From Typha latifolia (Eukaryota > Streptophyta > Magnoliopsida > Poales > Typhaceae), in assembly GCA_019914945.1 (NCBI GenBank), contig CM034107.1, positions 10,850,001 to 10,914,000 on the forward strand: 64,000 nt of DNA, in the 5' to 3' direction. Position 1 is the first letter of the stretch, and each line of letters begins with the position of its first letter. Positions 1 through 9,994 of the stretch are shown here, piece by piece. The notes under the pieces are model-generated. The model was given only the letters and a program-made list of their open reading frames with translations, was not told the origin of the DNA and searched no databases. The translations under genes and the position numbers were made by a program.

Positions 1-169
1 TCGCCACATCAGGAGGCAACGTCGGCTGCGGCGGCGGAGGAGAAGCATATTTTGGATGCTTGGAAGAGGTGGCGGCGGGTGCGGCGGCGGAGGATAGGGG
101 GATCGAGGTGAGGATGGCGAAGGAGATGAGGGAGGTGACCAGAACCAACGCTCTGACAGCGATCCCCAT
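1..169 (-). CDS. N-terminus of a secreted proline-rich protein (partial, cut by window start)
   Basis: Read on the minus strand, an ATG at 169-167 opens a frame of 56 codons that runs off the window. The first ~28 residues look like a signal peptide: a short basic start (MGIAVRA), then a hydrophobic stretch (LVLVTSLISFAILTSIPL) ending in small residues (SSAAA). After it comes a Ser/Ala/Pro-rich segment with SPPPPPQ and TLPPD. This fits the start of a secreted or cell-surface plant protein, such as an extensin-like or arabinogalactan-type protein or the ectodomain of a membrane protein. I do not recognise the family from this fragment. A TATA-like box lies about 165 bp upstream of the ATG, which supports the start. 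It is transcribed away from OGG1, with 2.1 kb between the two start codons. Confidence 0.6.
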   Translation of the reverse strand, partial: MGIAVRALVLVTSLISFAILTSIPLSSAAAPAATSSKHPKYASPPPPQPTLPPDVA

Positions 170-330
170 TGAAACTAGAGAGAGCGAGAGATGAGAAGAA
201 GGGAGATGCTGACGTAGCAGCGGTCCGGTCCTCCGCCTACCGGCTTAGACGCGGAGATAAACAGAGGAAAGGGGCGGAGAAGGAGACTATTCTTGCACCT
301 TGGAGTCTTGGCAAGGGACCAGGATAGAGG

Positions 331-338
331 TATTTATA
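331..338 (-). promoter_or_regulatory. TATA box of the secreted proline-rich gene
   Basis: On the minus strand the bases read TATAAATA, in a GC-moderate stretch about 160 bp before the ATG at 169. A start of transcription near position 300 would leave a leader of about 130 nt. This is motif plus position only. Confidence 0.45.
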
Positions 339-986
339 ATATCCTATCCGCCTCCTCTTTATTCAGCACAAAATATTTTGGAAGTTAGTATTTATTCTAG
401 AATAAAGTAACAATTTATTCATCTATTTTTTTTTTTTTTTTAAAGTTTCTAATCCTATGTTTCATTGCTGAGATTCTTTGGGGAATATAATCCTTCAATA
501 ATTTTTGTTTTTGTTTTTCTAAATCTATGTAATTAAAAGGTCATAAATATTTTAATAATCCATTAAGTCACTCATAGAGCTATTAATTATTTTTCACTAG
601 AATCTTTTTTCCTATGTAGAAATTAAGCTAGGGAAGTAGCTACTTCGTCCTTGCGGCCGTGGATTTAATCCGGGCTGGGTCCCACAAAAATTCTTACGCG
701 TTAAGTTATAATAAATTAAGATTATTATTATTTTTTCCGTGTAAAACAAAGGGGAGAGAAAAAGATTAATTAATGTTAGCATAGGGATGATGGAAAGCAT
801 AATCTTCTTTATTCCAAGCTTTGGCGTCTCTTTTAGTTGATACCCAGCTTTGTGCCCTAAACTTTTATAAGTATATGAGTAAAGGCTATACATCGAGACG
901 ATGCCATAGCTATGGATGGTCTTTACTTTGGATGGTTGCTCATTAATATTCCTTCTCTACCTTCTCTACCGAGCAGCATTTGTACT

Positions 987-1390
987 AAAAAAACTCGAGT
1001 TTTTTTACCAAACTAATCTTTTTTTATTTTTATTTTATTGAAATAGATTATCTCTTAAACTTATTATTAAATAGGGTATAATTTATTATAGTACTAACAA
1101 AATTAATAAATTAATTAGTATTTTTAAAAACGCTAATCAGTTCTGCGTTTTTATTGTTTGATAAATTTTTTTCTTAAATGTTGAAAAATTTAGTTAAAAT
1201 GATTTATATACATAAAATACCGAACTGATCAGCATTTTAGGACCAGTCAAAAACGTTGATGATTAGTTAGGCATTTTTATTAGGACTACAGTAAATTAGG
1301 CCCAATTTGGTAATAAGTTTGAGGATTAGTTTATTTAAGTAAAAATAAATCTAAACGAACTAATTTAGTCAAAAACTCAAAAAAGTCTTC
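987..1390. mobile_element. Possible small MITE-like fold-back element
   Basis: The left end is a perfect 20-bp palindrome (seven A, CTCGAG, seven T at 987-1006) followed by ACCAAACTAATC. The right end at about 1357-1385 reads, on the other strand, GAGTTTTTGACTAAATTAG, an imperfect match to the left end. Inside, AAAACGCTAATCAG (about 1126-1140) is echoed inverted by CTGATCAGCATTTT (about 1225-1240), 12 of 14 bases alike. Small size, AT-richness and inverted ends suggest a MITE. No clean target duplication was seen, so the borders are uncertain. Confidence 0.35.
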
Positions 1391-2290
1391 ATAAATTTTG
1401 ATAATAGTATTAATAAAATTAGGTTTTTATGTGCATTTTTTATATAAAGTATGCGCAATCTAGTTATATTTATGGTGTAGAAAATAGACGTCAATTTTAC
1501 TATTATCAAAATCCTAAGAGTTTTCTTTTGTTATAAATGTTTATTTCTTTTTGGGGGTATTTTTTAAAGATTATAGGTACTGCCTATTGACTTGCTCACT
1601 TTGACTTTGTGCCGGTGTGCCACGTCAGCTGGAGGTGCTTTAGACTAGTTGGCCCTTAGGTTTCAACTTTTCCCACACTAGGAGCGTCGGAGAATTTTCC
1701 TATTTAATGATTGTTAAAGACTACTTATTTTACAACCCATATTTTTTTATACCATTCGCATTTTATACATATTTATAATTAATAAATAATCAAGTTTATC
1801 AAAAATAAAAAAAGGAAATGGTTAGATGTATTACTCTTTTCTTTCCTTATAATTTATAATTAACCCTCTATTTTGTCCATAATTTTATGACCTCTCTAAC
1901 AAAATAATATAAAATATATAAACAGTAGTAAAATTGAAATCATGGTAATTTTTATTAATTATTATCAATATTAGAGAATATATAGATTAATTATAGGTAG
2001 ATATAATCCAAGTCATTAGTAGACTAAAATAACCACATAAATATGCTTTTGAGATCTTTTATATTTTAATTATATTTAATTTCTTAATTTATAATTATAA
2101 ATTATATTGTGCATTATATATAAAAAAAATGTCTAATTTATTATAAATAATATATTTGACTATAAAAAATATATGCAACTTAATTTTACATGCTAATTTA
2201 AAAAATAAAATATAATTAAATTGCAAAAAAAAGCTCCTGGGTGCATTAGTTTCATCATGTATCCGATCACCACGAGGTACACGTAACCAA

Positions 2291-5200
2291 ATGAAATCCC
2301 AACCTTTCTCCTTCCCGTCGACTTCGATCTCCAAACTCCTCTCTCCTATCTCCGCATCCATGAGCAAGCGGCGAAGGGTAAAATCACCGCTCCCTCCTCT
2401 CTCCACTCCTCCTTCTCCTCCTCCTCCACCTTCACCACTTAAACGGAACCCTAACCTAAGCACTACAAGATCCCGGCGATCCCTCGCCGCCACCTTCGGC
2501 GGAGAAGGAGAAAGCTGGGAGCTCCTCCCCATCAGCCGCTCCGAGCTCTCCCTCCCCCTCACTCTCCCCACTGGCCAATCCTTCCGGTGGCGCCTCACCG
2601 GCTCTGGCCGATTCACAGGCGTCGTAGGCCCCTACCTCGTCTCCCTCAGCCACCTCGACGACGACCCCGACGGCCGCGTCGCCTTCCTCCTCCATTCCCC
2701 CGTCTCCTCTTCCTCCTCCGCCGACGCCAGAGAAGCCCTCGCCGACTACCTCAATCTTGGCGTCTCACTCGCCGAGCTATGGCGAGACTTCGCTGCGGCC
2801 GACTCCCGCTTCGCGGAGCTCGCCGGAAGGTTCGGCGGCGGCGCCCGCGTGCTCCGGCAGGATCCTGTGGAGTGCGTCTTCCAGTTCCTCTGCTCGTCGA
2901 ATAATAATATTGCGAGGATTGAGAAGATGGTTGGCGTTTTGTCGTCGTTCGGCAGGCCGCTTGCATCCGTAGGTGGGTTTGAATTCCACGAATTCCCGTC
3001 TCTGGAAAGGTTGAGTTTTGTCTCGGAGCAGGAGCTACGGGAAGCTGGATTTGGTTATAGGTACGGTGTTGGCTTTATTCCATAAAAGTGCAATTTTTTT
3101 TTCCTTTCTATCTCTTGTTATTGCCAATGAGTGTTTGTTTGCAAATGAATTGACAAATTGGAAAACCCTACTTTACAATTAGGATAGAATTAAGGAATCT
3201 TATATTGGTTCCTTGTGCATTACAAACTAAAACTATTGATCTAGTTGCATAGTGGCAAATCTAAGAAGATTGATGAATGCCAACAAGTTTGGAGGATTAG
3301 CAAGTGTTCTTTGAATAGAATTTCTTTTGTTGATGAGGGTAGGCAGGATGACGATGGCTTATGAATCTTCAAATATGAATTGGATTTTGTGCACTTCCTT
3401 GATGATGGATACTTTGCATTTTAATTGTCATGGTTTGATAATTAATACTTGAGGCTTACTTTTGACCTCATAGTGGGAGAATTTGTGCAGCTAAGCTTAA
3501 CCCCAAGACTGATGGTTACAAACACTTGCATACCAGTGTCAGAGTCAAATTTATCTTTCACTTGCAAAGAGACTAGTTTTGGACCTCTAACAGTATTTTC
3601 TGGGTCTGTTTGACATATTTTCTTACAATTCATTCATGTTACTATTATTTGTGGTGATGAAGTGAGTGGTTATTGCAACAAACTAGCAGGGCAAAGTACA
3701 TAGTTGGCACTGTTAAAGCTTTGCAGGCAAAGCCTGGCGGAGGTGTAGAATGGCTTGCTTCTCTTCGTGAGTTGGATCTCCATGAGGTGATTGATGCCCT
3801 TTGCACTTTGCCTGGAGTTGGACCAAAAGTTGCTGCCTGTATTGCTCTTTTCTCTCTCGATCAGCACCATGCTATTCCTGTCGATACTCATGTTTGGCGG
3901 GTGTGTTTTCTCTGCTCTAATATTTATTTCTTAATTGCATTTTAACCTTCTTCTCTTGCTATAACACCTTAAATATAGTAAACTGACCAGGTTGAGATTA
4001 GATTCGCTGGGGTTGGATATTATTGTACTTTTGCCACTTATGAGGGATTGTAAATGTTCTTGCATATCAATGTAAAATCTGATCTTAGTTTGTTAGCTAC
4101 TATCGCGTCTAAAGCCACTTCAGAAAGACTTACCCACGAGATCTCTAACTTTTCATATCAAGGCCTTCAAGACTGAATTTACGGATGCACCATTGCATTT
4201 TCAAAAAAAAAATATATTGTATGTTGAACAATATAATATCTTGATAAGTACATATGTTAGGTAAATGATTTTTGAACATATCAAGAATCCGTTCTTGTCT
4301 AACCTCCATTCTATTATCTATTTTCCCACCATCTCTTGGCCCATTTACAGCAATTGCTGCAATCTCCACTGTCACATTCCATCCTCTCCTTCCTCTAGTG
4401 TATCCTTCATGTTTAATGAATGCTTTCACTAATTTTGTTTCCTTCTATGTGCCCATCTCCTTAAATCAATGCCAAGCATCATCCTTGTCTTCTTCAGTTC
4501 TATGGAGATGGTTTGGAGTTCAGGGAGATGGGAGAGAGGTGGAAGGTCAAATGGCATGCACTGGCACACTTTTAACACTTTTCTAATATTTTTTTTAGGA
4601 TCTTTTGTATCTTAAAAGACCTTTTAATACATATTTTTGGTTTTAGTATATATATTAAAACTTACATTAGAGCCTTTTATTTTTAGATAATATTATAAAT
4701 TGCCTATTTTTTATTAGGCAAATAGTCAAGTAGAAACATGATTCAACAGATATAATTGAATATATTTATTAATTGACAATAGTTTAATAATTTAAACTAA
4801 CACCTAATTGAACATAGAATGATGGAAGACAATAGTTCATTAATCTCACATGTTCTTATATCAATTTTGACTCAATTTGAATGAATTTGACATATTAATT
4901 ATGATTTTTTTTAAATTTGAGAGAAATTTTGGAGGAAATCAAAATTTACTTTTGGTTCCTACATTTTAAAGAGTAGATTTTATAGATATAGCACCAAATG
5001 CTGGATGTATGTAAAAAAAATCCTTATAAATGATAGATCTAGCAAAATTGAGATGAGATCTATCATTTGTGTACCCCAAATTATTTTTTAAGATGTAAAA
5101 CAAAAAGAATACTTAAGAGAATGGAAGAAAAAATTATCATTTGATTAGATTTGAAGAAGTAATTTTGAATTCCTCCTTAATCTCTGATTCTCTTCTCATT

Positions 5201-6300
5201 CTCCCTCTTTCACTTCAAGTTTTTTTTAATAAAGTGGTTGTCTCTTTGATTAACTCTTAATGGGTTGGTGGGTCTCGAGTGGCATCCAACCCATGCCAAG
5301 CGGCATGAGTCGGCATTGCCCGGCACAGAGCTATGCAAATGGCACAGCCCATACTGGGTGTCAATTATTTATCAGCACGGGGCGTGTTGACTGGCACGAC
5401 CATCTTTGCTTTTGAGATAGATTTTTTTTCTAGAGTTAATTTCTAACATCTATGAAGTCCTCAAAGTTTTAATGGGGAATATAATATTTTGACTTTTAAG
5501 GTGTGCAAATATATTACTCAAGTTACAGAATATCTCATAAATACTGAAGGGTCTCTTCAGAGGTGCTCTGACTGAATAGTGTTGAGAACACATTAATCCA
5601 ATGTCAGCTGCTTCTGTTGGCAGTGAATAGTGGTCTGACATAGGAAGTAACAATAGACTCCTATTATACAGGTTTTAAGTTAAGAATATGGAGGTCCTCT
5701 AAATTACTTGGCATGAACGAACAAAGATTTGATGTTTCCAGTTAGCAGTCTTTTCCTCTGCATGATACTGCAGCAAGTTGTTACATGTTATCCATATTGC
5801 CTGGATATTATTTTGAAATCACCTCAATTACTTGTCCTTTGTCTTTGTCAAGAGCTAAATTTTCCCTAAGATGATTTTGCGATATTGTAATCCTTTTTGC
5901 TGATACATATTCCCTTTTAAGCCTCAAAATGCAACTTCGTGCTATATTTTAGGACAGTGAACATGATTATTTGCGGCTAATGAATTTTTTTCCCTTAATT
6001 TGACTTGTAAAGGCTCTTTATTACTGATGCATGTAGGTCGCAACCCGATATCTCTTGCCAGAGCTTGCGGGCACGAACCTAACACCAAAGCTTTGCAGCC
6101 GTGTCTCTGAGGCATTTGTGGCCAAATTTGGAAAATATGCTGGTTGGGCACAGAATGTACTCTTCATTGGTGAATTATCTTCTCAAAAGGTTCTTGTTCC
6201 ATCAGTTGGTGTTTCCACTTGTGAGACAGAAGCTATCAAGAGAAAAAGGAAGAAGTCGAGGGGCGATGTGGATTCTGAAGAAATAGTGGGGAGTGGCTAA
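2291..6300 (+). CDS. OGG1: 8-oxoguanine DNA glycosylase/AP lyase (OGG1), 3 exons
   Basis: Nuclear base-excision repair enzyme that removes 8-oxoguanine opposite cytosine and nicks the abasic site. Exons: 2291-3060, 3690-3900, 6037-6300; all introns GT-AG; product 414 residues, or 391 if translation starts at the second ATG (2360, MSKRRR), which is closer to the family norm. The N-terminal OGG domain holds LPTGQSFRW and QDPVECVFQFLCSSNNNIARI. The helix-hairpin-helix motif LPGVGPKVAACIALFSLD carries the expected catalytic Lys (K303 from the first ATG) and PVDTHVW carries the Asp (D322). The C-terminus has LLPELAGTNLTPKL, then KRKRKKSRG, a likely nuclear signal. Exon 1 is very GC-rich and exons 2-3 are not, a monocot-type gradient. 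Intron 2 is 2.1 kb, mostly AT-rich, with a GC-rich patch at about 5262-5410. Confidence 0.93.
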
Positions 6301-6948
6301 ATACATTTTTCTGAACCAGGGAATCCATCAGAAGGTGCAGAATTCTTCACTTGGAAGTTAAAAGGGCTCTTGTTGTGCAGCGGTGTTTGTAGGTTTATGA
6401 CAGAATTCAAAAGGATGCTTCTAAACCGTAAGGCCCAGACAGAGATTTGCTGCCAACTTTAACCTGATACAGCCAAGAGATTTCTTCTGATTGCATCTTA
6501 ATTTCCCCTGTTTATTAGGGGCATCGGCGCATTGGTGAGTTGTGAAATCACATTCTTAAGATATTACAATCAATGAATTGACCTTTTTGATTTGGATAGC
6601 CTGGACACTTTTCACTGAACCATCTTTCTAGTAATTGCAGTGTCACACAACTCACCTGTTACATTGATGGTATTTATTGAATTTTAATGTTTATTTGCAT
6701 TCTGTACTAGCTGAAACCAAACCCATTGATGCAGCAAAGTATGACTATAAATCTATGAGGAGATTGCTGTGTCACCAACGCATGTATTGAGATTCACCCT
6801 AATCTTATCTACTCTTTTGTCCTCTCTCCCTGAAGTCAATGCTAGTTAGAGAAAATTTGGCTCACCCACTTACTTTCATCAATTACCCACCTCCAATCTC
6901 GCCAAGATAAGCACCTCATGTTCATCAGAGAAGCCACCCAGAGAACTT

Positions 6949-6954
6949 TATAAA
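6949..6954 (+). promoter_or_regulatory. TATA box of the DUF688-type gene
   Basis: TATAAA lies 35 bp before the ATG at 6989, in AACTTTATAAACAAAG. The leader would be very short and made mostly of the GA repeat that follows. Confidence 0.5.
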
Positions 6955-6964
6955 CAAAGTTTTC

Positions 6965-6987
6965 AGAGAGAGAGAGAGAGAGAGAGG
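6965..6987 (+). repeat. GA microsatellite in the 5' leader
   Basis: An uninterrupted AG run of about 22 bases ends one base before the GC that precedes the ATG. GA runs in plant leaders can bind BPC/GAGA factors; that role here is inference. Confidence 0.8.
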
Positions 6988-6988
6988 C

Positions 6989-7555
6989 ATGGATGGATAC
7001 TTCAAGAAGCCAGGATCCATTCCATTCAAGTGGGAGATCCAACCAGGCATCCCCAAGCCTCATCTCCAAACTCATTCCACTGCCACTTCCTCACAACTGC
7101 CATCAAAACTTAGCCCTCCTCCTTCCAAGACCAAGACCCCCCTCCCTTCCCCTACCCAATCCCCTCTCACCCACTACTCTTCTCCATGGCTCTCGGAGCT
7201 ACTGATTAGCCCAGCTCCTTCCCCTTCGCAGTCTCCTGCCATCTTTCCTCGCTCCGCTTCATCTTCGCCATCGAAACGGCAAACTTACCGCTACCTCCGG
7301 TCATCGTCGAATTCTCAGGCCTTCACCTCTCCTCCTGAGGTTCTTGCCATCTCACGAGGCTGCTTTCCAATACCATCACTTCGGCGTAGGGATGACAAGA
7401 AGAGGAGCAGTGGCTGTCATGGCGGCTCTGACGTGGTTGTGCCGTCTCCACACCGCTCCGGGTCGAGCCGGAGCTCGTCTTCCTTCTCCTCGCCGTTCAG
7501 GAAATCTCTCTCGGCAAGAGAAGAGGCGGCTGTGGCAGCTCGCTGGATCTTCTAG
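6989..7555 (+). CDS. Small DUF688-type plant protein, function unknown
   Basis: A 188-residue single-exon protein. The start MDGYFKKPGSIPFKWEIQPG matches the family signature (basic patch, then IPFKWE and PGIPK). The middle is low-complexity Ser/Pro, with PSPTQSPLTHYSSPWLSELL, and a later conserved patch reads CFPIPSLRRR. The last part is Ser-rich and basic, with SPFRKSLSAREEAAVAARW. No signal peptide or membrane segment is seen, so a cytosolic or nuclear, largely disordered protein is likely. Known members have no assigned biochemical role. The ATG is chosen because it starts the conserved motif and follows a TATA box and GA-rich leader. It follows OGG1 by about 0.7 kb on the same strand but has its own promoter. 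Confidence 0.75.
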   Translation: MDGYFKKPGSIPFKWEIQPGIPKPHLQTHSTATSSQLPSKLSPPPSKTKTPLPSPTQSPLTHYSSPWLSELLISPAPSPSQSPAIFPRSASSSPSKRQTYRYLRSSSNSQAFTSPPEVLAISRGCFPIPSLRRRDDKKRSSGCHGGSDVVVPSPHRSGSSRSSSSFSSPFRKSLSAREEAAVAARWIF

Positions 7556-8067
7556 TGCAGCAAACTAGATAAGACTTTAGACGCCATACAAGAATAAGTT
7601 CCTTATCTGGACAAGCATTCATGGATAAATTTATCCTCGGTCTGAATGAATCCGAGATTGTAATTGTTCATTCCAATACATCCGGTTCATGCGGCATAGT
7701 ATGCTCACTCTATATATATGGAGTTATTCCACTTCATATTCCACTTCATACATCCATTCACAATGCCTTGATGCAGTTATTCCCTCTCGCACCCCTTTGC
7801 AGTTGTCTAAGACATTTGCATAGATAAATATCTCATGAAAGTTGATGAAAAGTTAAATTTTGATTTATTTAATAATAAAAGAGCAGTAAATACTTCTTCT
7901 TTTTTTTCAATATGTTGCTCTCAAATAAGGATTCCTTTATTATTTCATCTATTAGATAATTTATTTTAGTGAAAGCATGTGGGTAATAGTAATTCATTTA
8001 ACATATAAAGCTATTGTTATTTGAAATAAGTCCTACACTTGGCCTAAATTAAACAATACTAATAGAT

Positions 8068-8382
8068 GGTGCACAAAAGATGACAAACTGATCATTCATG
8101 AGTCGAAGACTAGATATGGGCTGGACAAAGTGCCAACCCTTCCTAGATACAGAAGCACTTTAGGCCCCACCGAGAATCAAACGCCGCCGAAACCTGTTCT
8201 AAGTCGTTGCATTGTCAAGCTGTTCTTCCAAGCTAACCGCACTGCCAAGCCATCAACCGAATCGAACCAAGCCACAAAACTACCAACCACCAAATAATTT
8301 CTCCACAATATTATTTGGGGTTGAAGTCGAACTCATGACCACCTTGGTCATGAGCAAGATACCTACCAACTGAGGAACGATA
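8068..8382 (-). mobile_element. Probable tRNA-derived SINE
   Basis: On the minus strand the head reads CTCAGTTGGTAGGT (8374-8361), a good RNA polymerase III box A, then an anticodon-like arm CTTGCTCATGACCAAG, then GGTCATGAGTTCGACTTC (8340-8323), a good box B. Box spacing is that of a tRNA. The CAT in the loop resembles a methionine tRNA. The acceptor and T stems no longer pair, so it is not a working tRNA. About 240 bp of unrelated body follow. The flanks CTAATAGAT (8059-8067) and TTAGTAGAT (8383-8391) match 7 of 9 and could be the target duplication, putting box A a few bases from the 5' end as in SINEs. Confidence 0.65.
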
Positions 8383-9237
8383 TTAGTAGATTCACAGGAG
8401 CAGAGAGCACTGTGTCAACTCTATGATTTCGTCATGGTTCGATAGTCTAAAATATGGCTGCCCTATGAATCCCTAAAGATCGAAAGATCTATGATCATTG
8501 GCTTACAACATATAAAGAAAAGAACCAACAACAAGTAGAGCAAAAGCGAAAAAAAATATAAAAACAAGCTTTTACGATGGCATGGCGACTATATCCAAAG
8601 CAACGATGGGATAAGTGGGAAGCAGAAGGTGGTGGTGGTGGTGGTGGTGCTCAGCGGTGACGGAGACGATGAGGGAGGGAGGGAGGAGGGGAGTTGTCAG
8701 GTCGAGGCGTCAACTACATGAAAGAAGGGAGGGCGACAAAATATAAACTGACCAAATTCAAATGCCAGACCGAAAGAAAACAACCTAAACCACAACTCTC
8801 TCTCCTTTAATCCCTCTCTTTCATCAAGAGAATAAAGAGAGGCCCTATCAAGCAAAACCCAAACCCAACCTCTCTCACCCACCCCGACTCCTATAGACCC
8901 CCAACACCAACCTCCACCCACTACCATTGGCGCAGATAGAGAGGTCACGGTAAGGAAGGGATCAATGACGAAGCAGACCATCTAGGACAAACCTGACGCT
9001 CATTTGGTCAACAAGCAAAATGAGGAAGAAGACAACACGACTTAGAAAATGTAAAGGTAATTGCGTAAGAATGAGAGAGATCTAGGGGAAACAAAAGGGA
9101 AGAGAAAGGAGAGGGAAGAGGTAGAGGTACATAATGGCCTCTCACCCTCCTTTCCCGAGGTAACGAAGGAAGCAAAAAATTTCAATAAAACCCATCTATT
9201 AGTTACCAAAAAGTAGCCAGAATGAGCATCCTTGGAA

Positions 9238-9265
9238 AAATAATAATAATAATAATAATAATATA
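9238..9265. repeat. AAT microsatellite
   Basis: About nine tandem AAT units in intergenic DNA. Confidence 0.9.
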
Positions 9266-9994
9266 AAATTTGGATGGGTATACAAACAAATAAAGGAGCA
9301 TTTGACTAGTAGTAGTATACATGCAAAACAAATAAACTTTTTTAATTTTATTGTATGTACATTTTCGGTTTTAATCCTTGGACATGTTTTGGAAAATGAA
9401 CTCCTTCCAAATTATACCTTAAATCATCAAAGTTTATTACACATTTCAAATCCACTAAAATTAATTAATTAATTAATTAATTTTCTAAACAGTGTGAGTT
9501 ATTTTCCGTTAAGATTTCTGCTCATGTAGGAAATTGCTTTAACTTCGAATGAGAAGACGCCACGTGTTTCTCTTGCCGCTTTATTCTATCGAGAACCCTC
9601 CCAGACCAAATTGGAAGACCATCTCTTCCAACTCAATTTGTAGGGTTTCCATCCTCTCTTCTCTCCCTCTTCCCGCCATTAAAGCTCACGCAAGCTCGCG
9701 AAAGAGGTGATGCGATACGATCTTCTCCTGAATCCAGTTTGGGAGTAGCCGCGTCCAGCTTCAGGTGATCCCTCTCCATCCTCCCCTCTTTTCTACAATT
9801 CAAATTTCCACGTTGCCCCATCGCTTTGCCGATCTTCTAGTCTGAAATCTTGAAATTTTTAACCTACTGTTTCAAGGAAATACTCGATGTTTTTTTTTTC
9901 TCAATTACTTGCTGTTTCCGCATGATTGAGACTAAATTCTAGTCGGCTGGGATTAAAAAAAATAAACTAGATTTCTGCGATCACCACCAAGGAA

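Larger units (their letters stand above)
170..2290. other. Intergenic, AT-rich, between two divergent genes
   Basis: It holds the promoters of the minus-strand secreted protein gene and of OGG1. Most is AT-rich non-coding DNA. A probable fold-back element lies at 987-1390. A GC-richer patch at about 1586-1645 contains TTGAC W-box cores and a CCACGTCAGC motif. Around 640-700 a minus-strand frame reads GTQPGLNPRPQG, which looks like decayed repeat DNA and not a gene. I see no supported coding region. Confidence 0.6.
7556..9994. other. Intergenic with SINE and simple repeats; FRS leader at the end
   Basis: No supported gene. It contains a probable tRNA-derived SINE (8068-8382), a GGT run (about 8629-8649), a purine-rich stretch (8640-8700 and 9050-9130), an AAT run (9238-9265) and an AATT run (about 9460-9482). 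The last 450 bp are the promoter and leader of the FRS gene: a G-box CACGTG at 9561-9566, CT-rich DNA near 9650, and a possible leader intron from about 9765 (CAG/GTGATC) to about 9991 (CCAAG/GAAATG), which is inference. Confidence 0.6.

Noticed and set aside
2095..2616. 173-codon open frame antisense to OGG1 exon 1
   Set aside because: It is a shadow of the GC-rich coding exon: the part over OGG1 is Arg/Gly-rich and the rest is AT-rich random sequence.
8323..8383. Functional tRNA gene on the minus strand
   Set aside because: Box A, box B and an anticodon-like loop are present, but acceptor and T stems do not pair; a SINE head explains it better.
8697..8981. 94-codon minus-strand frame
   Set aside because: Low-complexity Gly/Val-Trp and Arg/Glu runs over repeat-like DNA, no domain, no splice partners.
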